Part shown: positions 33,014 through 36,827 of the stretch, piece after piece | How positions within the stretch are numbered: position 1 is the first letter of the stretch | How the letters are laid out: every line of letters starts with the position of its first letter | DNA from: JBQTIP01 sp052388025 | GTDB taxonomy: Bacteria > Actinomycetota > UBA4738 > HRBIN12 | Reading direction: 5' to 3' | Length of the DNA: 36,827 nt | Assembly (NCBI GenBank): GCA_052388025.1 | Contig: JBQTIP010000080.1 | Coordinates: 1 to 36,827, forward strand | Made by a program: the position numbers and the translations under genes | Notes under the pieces: generated by a model | Database searches by the model: none | Seen by the model: only the letters and a program-made list of their open reading frames with translations | What the model was told of the DNA's origin: nothing

Positions 33014-35356
33014 ATGGCCATCTCTACCGGCCGGCCGCGACTGCTCCTCCCCGGCCTCGTGCCGCCCGATCCCACGCTCGAGCGCTACCGGGTACGGCCG
33101 GGGGGTGCGACCATCGTCGCTCTGGCGCCGGACGACCGTATCACGGTCGTCGACCGGGACGGCGGACAGGTCGCGGAGGTCACGGCGCTCTCGCCCGACG
33201 GGCGGGAGGACACCGCGGCGCTCGGCGCGCGGGCCGACGCGCCGGCCACCGTCCTGCGCGCGCTGATCACCTCGACCGCCGACGGCGCCCGCGAGGTGGT
33301 GGACGCCCTAGCGGCCAGAGGCCTGAACCCGACCGAGGCGTCGGCCGTCCGCCTGTTCGGCGAGTGGTCACCGCCGGGGACTTCCTCTTCGTTCCTCGCG
33401 GAGCGACCGGTGGTCTGCGTGATCGCCGCGCCCTCGGGCCCGACCGTCGTGGAGGGAGGCGTCCCATCCTCCGAGCTCGTCGTCGAGATCCGCCGAACGG
33501 CCCCGCGTACCCACGAGGAGGTCGAGCTGCCCTCGCCCCTGGCCGAGCCGCGCCTGGACTTCCGGGTCGACCGCACGACGGCCCTGAGCTACGAGGTCGC
33601 CGCCGGCGAGTTCATCCAGGTGATCGACGTCGAAGGCCGTCAGTGCTCCGACTTCCTGGCCTTCAACCGCCGCCGCCTCGACGACGGCGTGGAGCGCGGC
33701 CTGGACGCAACCACCACCCGCACACTGATGGGCAACGCGTATCCGCGGCCCGGCCTGTACGGGAAGTTCTACGACCAGGACATGGTCCCGCTCGTGGAGG
33801 TCGTCCGCGACACCGTAGGGCGGCACGACACGTTCGCCCTGGCCTGTAACTCCAGGTACTACGAGGACATGGGCTACTTCGGCCACACGAACTGCACCGA
33901 CAACTTCAACGCGCAGCTCGAGTCGTACGCGATCGCCGCGCGGAAGGGCTGGCCGGCGCTCAACTTCTTCTTCAACACGATGTTCACCCACGACAACATC
34001 CTGGTCGCCGACGAGCCCTGGTCACGGCCGAGCGACTACGTGCTGCTGCGGGCGATGACCGACCTCCTGTGCGCCTCGTCCGCGTGTCCGGACGACATCG
34101 ACCCGGCGAACGCCTGGGATCCGACCGACATCCACGTCCGCGTGTACCCGGCCGAGAACCGCTTCTCGGCCGCGATCGCCCACCGAGTCACGCCCGACGC
34201 GGAGCCGAAGCTCACGAAGAAGACCGGGTTCCACCCGCGCATCGAGGAGCTGACGAGCCGGTTCACCGAATACCGCGGCTACTGGCTACCGACCGCATTC
34301 AATAACGAGGGCGCCGTCGCCGAGTACTGGGCGTGCCGCGAGGACGCGGTCGTGATGGACCTATCGCCGCTCCGCAAGTTCGAAGTCCTCGGGCCCGACG
34401 CGGAGGCGCTCGTGCAGGCGACGGTCACGCGAGACGTCCGCCGCCTCTCCGACGGCCAGGTCGTCTACACGGCCATGTGCAACGAGACCGGCGGCATGAT
34501 CGACGACGCAACGGTGTTCCGGCTCGGCCGGGACAACTTCCGGTTCGTCGGAGGCGACGACTACGACGGCGTCTGGCTGCGGGAGCAGGCCGGGCGCCTC
34601 GGCCTCGACCGGGTCTTCGTGAAGGAGTCGACCGACCAGCTCCACAACATCGCCGTCCAGGGGCCGAAGAGCCGCGACCTGCTGGAGCAGATCGTCTGGA
34701 CCTCGCCCTCGCAGACCCAGTTCGACGAGCTCACCTGGTTCCGGTTCTCGGTCGCGCGGATCGGCGACTTCCAGGGAATCCCGATCGTCGTGTCGCGGAC
34801 GGGCTACACCGGCGAGCTGGGCTACGAGCTGTGGTGCCATCCGAAGGATGCGCCGGCTCTGTGGGATGCGGTCTGGGAGGCCGGGCAGCCGCTCGGCCTG
34901 AAGCCGCTGGGCCTCGATGCGCTCGACATCATCCGGATCGAGGCCGGGCTGATCTTCGCCGGCTACGAGTTCGACGACCAGATCGACCCGTTCGAGGCCG
35001 GCATCGGCTTCACGGTGAACCTGAAGACCGACGAGGACTTCGTCGGGAAGGCCGCGCTCACCGAGCGGAGGGAGCACCCGCAGCGCGTTCTCGTCGGCCT
35101 AGAGCTCGAGGGGAACGAGCCGGCGGCCCACGGCGACCCCGTCCACGTCGGGCGCCAGCAGGTCGGCGTGGTCACGAGCGGCACACGCTCACCGATCCTG
35201 AAAGAGAACATCGCGCTCTGTCGGATGGCGGTGCAGCACAGCGAGCTTGGGACGGAGGTCGAGGTAGGCAAGCTCGACGGCCACCAGAAGCGCATCCCGG
35301 CAACCGTCGTCCGTTTCCCGTTCTACGACCCGGACAAGACCCGGCCGCGATCCTGA
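33014..35356 (+). CDS. DUF1989 - aminomethyltransferase (GcvT) fusion protein
   Basis: 780 residues. Residues 25-165 resemble a degenerate first half of DUF1989 (VVDRDGGQVAEVTALS). Residues 180-390 are a full DUF1989 domain (VIDVEGRQCSDFLAFN, NSRYYEDMGYFGHTNCTDNF, PALNFFFNTMF, CASSACPDDIDPAN). Residues 400-780 form a GcvT folate domain with CNETGGMIDDATV, NIAVQGPKSRDLL, GYTGELGYELW and a final FYDPDKTRPRS. GcvT proteins move a one-carbon unit from an amine to tetrahydrofolate, so this is probably an N- or S-demethylase component. GAGGAG precedes the ATG, which lies one base after the previous stop, so it is translationally coupled to the acyl-CoA-dehydrogenase-like gene. Confidence 0.92.
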   Translation: MAISTGRPRLLLPGLVPPDPTLERYRVRPGGATIVALAPDDRITVVDRDGGQVAEVTALSPDGREDTAALGARADAPATVLRALITSTADGAREVVDALAARGLNPTEASAVRLFGEWSPPGTSSSFLAERPVVCVIAAPSGPTVVEGGVPSSELVVEIRRTAPRTHEEVELPSPLAEPRLDFRVDRTTALSYEVAAGEFIQVIDVEGRQCSDFLAFNRRRLDDGVERGLDATTTRTLMGNAYPRPGLYGKFYDQDMVPLVEVVRDTVGRHDTFALACNSRYYEDMGYFGHTNCTDNFNAQLESYAIAARKGWPALNFFFNTMFTHDNILVADEPWSRPSDYVLLRAMTDLLCASSACPDDIDPANAWDPTDIHVRVYPAENRFSAAIAHRVTPDAEPKLTKKTGFHPRIEELTSRFTEYRGYWLPTAFNNEGAVAEYWACREDAVVMDLSPLRKFEVLGPDAEALVQATVTRDVRRLSDGQVVYTAMCNETGGMIDDATVFRLGRDNFRFVGGDDYDGVWLREQAGRLGLDRVFVKESTDQLHNIAVQGPKSRDLLEQIVWTSPSQTQFDELTWFRFSVARIGDFQGIPIVVSRTGYTGELGYELWCHPKDAPALWDAVWEAGQPLGLKPLGLDALDIIRIEAGLIFAGYEFDDQIDPFEAGIGFTVNLKTDEDFVGKAALTERREHPQRVLVGLELEGNEPAAHGDPVHVGRQQVGVVTSGTRSPILKENIALCRMAVQHSELGTEVEVGKLDGHQKRIPATVVRFPFYDPDKTRPRS

Positions 35357-35363
35357 GGTACGG

Positions 35364-36359
35364 TCACTCCTCCCGGAAACGTCCCGCGAGGATCTCGAGC
35401 ATGTCCCACGCCGCACGGGGCTCGGTCAGCAGCGCCCGGCGCAGAGCGGCTCGAGGCACGACGAGGCAACGGACAGACGACTCGGCGACGACGTCCGCGA
35501 TCCGGGGCCGCCCGTCCAGCACCGCGAGCTCACCGAAGAACTCGCCCTCCGACAGCCGGCCGAGAACCTGAGCACCGCGCTCCACGCGCACCCGCCCTTC
35601 GACGATCACGAACAGCTCGTCGCCCTCCTCCCCCTGCCGCACGAGGAGCTCGTCCTGCGCGTAGGCCCGCTCCTCGCCGGCCGCGAGGATCCGCTCGCGT
35701 AGGTCCGCGGAGAGCGACGAGAACAGGGGAACGTTCGCGAGCGGTAGCTGCTCGTACCTCCCGCCGTGGAACAGCAGGGGCCGGCCCTCGCCCCACCGCG
35801 CGTACTCGACCTGCCCGAGGAACAGGGAGTGGTCCCCGCCCCAATACGTCTTCACCACGCGCGCGACCAAGTGGGCGATCGCTCCCTCCACGAGCGGGGT
35901 CTCTCGGATTACCTCGAAGCGAGGCTCGAACGAACGGTCGCCCGGCCGGCCCGCGAAGTGATCCGAGAGCTCGTGCTGGTGCTCGGCCAGCACGTTCACC
36001 CCGTAGCTCCTCCCCACGTACAGCAGGCGATGCATCCTCGCCCGCCGGTCCACCGCGACGAGCACGAGCGGCGGCCGCAGCGATACCGACATGAAGGCGT
36101 TCGCCGTCATTCCGTGGACCTGCTCCCCGGCCTGGATCGTGACGATGGTCACGCCCGTGGCGAACTTCCCGAGCGTGCGCCGGAACTCCATGGCCGGATC
36201 GATGTCGGGACCCGAGCCGGTGTCGAACGGCTCATCCTCGGGGACGTCCTCGAAGGGGTTCTCGGCCACGAGGGGCGTTCCGGGGACGAACGTCCCCGAA
36301 GGCGCGGGAAGCTGGAACTCCGGCGGCGCCGCCTCGAAGTCGTCCGGCGTCCTGCCCAT
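35364..36359 (-). CDS. Flavin reductase domain fused to a cyclic-nucleotide-binding domain
   Basis: 331 residues. An acidic, proline-rich leader of about 55 residues precedes an HpaC-like flavin reductase domain (about 57-206: FRRTLGKFATGVTIVT, HGMTANAFMSVSLRPPLVLVAV, and a late GGDHSLFLGQVEYAR). Residues 207-331 are a CRP-type cyclic-nucleotide-binding domain (PLFSSLSADLRERI, GDELFVIVEGRVRV, GEFFGELAVLDGRPR) with a usable phosphate-binding cassette. No DNA-binding domain follows. The reductase would supply reduced FMN/FAD to a partner oxygenase. The ATG at 36359 has GGGGAG upstream. It converges with the DUF1989-GcvT gene, seven bases between stops. Confidence 0.9.
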   Translation of the reverse strand: MGRTPDDFEAAPPEFQLPAPSGTFVPGTPLVAENPFEDVPEDEPFDTGSGPDIDPAMEFRRTLGKFATGVTIVTIQAGEQVHGMTANAFMSVSLRPPLVLVAVDRRARMHRLLYVGRSYGVNVLAEHQHELSDHFAGRPGDRSFEPRFEVIRETPLVEGAIAHLVARVVKTYWGGDHSLFLGQVEYARWGEGRPLLFHGGRYEQLPLANVPLFSSLSADLRERILAAGEERAYAQDELLVRQGEEGDELFVIVEGRVRVERGAQVLGRLSEGEFFGELAVLDGRPRIADVVAESSVRCLVVPRAALRRALLTEPRAAWDMLEILAGRFREE

Positions 36360-36396
36360 AGGGACTCCCCGGCTCGGCTCTTGTATGCGACCTTGG

Positions 36397-36827
36397 CTAG
36401 CTCCTCGGCCGCGTCTTGTCGGGATCGTACAGCGGCAGGTGCGCCACCGTTGCCGGCGTCCGGCCCTCGCCCAGGGCCACGTCGACCGTGCTGCCCTCCT
36501 CCGCCGCCTCGGTTCGCAGCACGGCCATCCCGATGAAGCCGAACAGCGGGCTGTTGCAAGGGCTCGTGAGGGTTCCGACGACCTCGCCGTCCCTCGTCGC
36601 CTCGGCGCCGTACTCGGGCAACTCGCTTCCTTCGAGGCGGAGCGTCTTGAAGCGGTTGCGGGGGCTCTTCGCCACCTCCGCCAGCCGGGCCTTGCCGAGA
36701 AACTCCCCTGGGCCGTCCAGGGCGACGAAGCGATCCAGGCCGACGTCGAAGGGGGTCACGCGATGCGCCTCGTAATCGTAGTCCAGCACGATCATGCCGC
36801 ACTCGATCCGAAGGGGTTCGATGACCT
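36397..36827 (-). CDS. GcvT-like aminomethyltransferase, C-terminal part (5' end missing)
   Basis: 143 codons are visible, running in from the right edge without a start. RIECGMIVLDYDYEAHRVTPFDVGLDRFV matches the end of the GcvT folate domain (shown in part: RIECGMIVLDYDYEAH), followed by the barrel domain FLGKARLAEV, GSELPEYGAEATRDGEVVG and the ending LYDPDKTRPRS. That last decapeptide is almost identical to the end of the fusion protein at 33014-35356, although the bases differ at many third positions. It lies 37 bases upstream of the flavin reductase gene on the same strand and probably shares its transcript. Confidence 0.88.
   Translation of the reverse strand, partial: VIEPLRIECGMIVLDYDYEAHRVTPFDVGLDRFVALDGPGEFLGKARLAEVAKSPRNRFKTLRLEGSELPEYGAEATRDGEVVGTLTSPCNSPLFGFIGMAVLRTEAAEEGSTVDVALGEGRTPATVAHLPLYDPDKTRPRS

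Noticed and set aside
1..36827. CRISPR arrays, tRNA genes, insertion sequences or attachment sites
   Set aside because: No regularly spaced repeats, cloverleaf-like sequences, transposase motifs or flanking repeats were seen on either strand.

Overview
This window is a dense, roughly two-thirds G+C bacterial segment with almost no non-coding space. It has many GTG starts, four-base stop/start overlaps (GTGA/ATGA), two LLM-class (F420/flavin) oxidoreductases and a PucR regulator. That combination suggests an actinobacterial or neighbouring high-GC lineage such as Chloroflexota, but there is no rRNA or other marker to fix the taxonomy. No tRNA, rRNA, insertion sequence, integrase or CRISPR array was found. 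The content is catabolic: transporters, deaminases and hydrolases, molybdenum hydroxylases, and folate-linked N-demethylation enzymes.

Layout. (1) 1-2860, minus strand: a form II CoxL-type molybdenum hydroxylase large subunit cut by the left edge, preceded by an LLM oxidoreductase. (2) 2997-9821: a CodA-like deaminase with an altered active-site residue, an NCS1 permease, a zinc alcohol dehydrogenase, a DUF1989 protein (minus strand), a ureohydrolase and an amidohydrolase_2 protein. This looks like a nitrogen-compound uptake and hydrolysis module. (3) 9818-19674, minus strand: LLM oxidoreductase, CoA-transferase A and B, DUF6282 hydrolase, maleate-isomerase-like protein, then FAD, 2Fe-2S and molybdopterin subunits of a second molybdenum hydroxylase, then PucR. 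The first eight genes overlap or nearly touch and sit behind a readable promoter at about 19716-19744. I do not recognise this combination as a named pathway. (4) 19799-26266, minus strand: fdhD, soxB, soxG, soxA, soxD and a C-terminal fragment of a glutamate-synthase-type protein. (5) 26435-28111, plus strand: formate-tetrahydrofolate ligase. (6) 28124-28947, minus strand: a UspA-like protein and a zinc-ribbon membrane protein. (7) 29074-35356, plus strand: APC permease, PhyH-type dioxygenase, an acyl-CoA-dehydrogenase-fold protein without the usual base, and a DUF1989-GcvT fusion. (8) 35364-36827, minus strand: flavin reductase fused to a cyclic-nucleotide-binding domain, and the end of another GcvT-like protein.

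How the parts could work together (inference). The sox genes would oxidise an N-methyl amine such as sarcosine and load the carbon on tetrahydrofolate. Fhs could run in reverse to release formate with ATP gain, and FdhD would mature a formate dehydrogenase encoded elsewhere. The CodA-like deaminase, ureohydrolase and DUF1989 proteins could supply N-methylated intermediates or ammonia from compounds such as creatinine, guanidino compounds or pyrimidines. The substrate of the molybdenum-hydroxylase/CoA-transferase operon is unknown; a nitrogen heterocycle is the leading guess.
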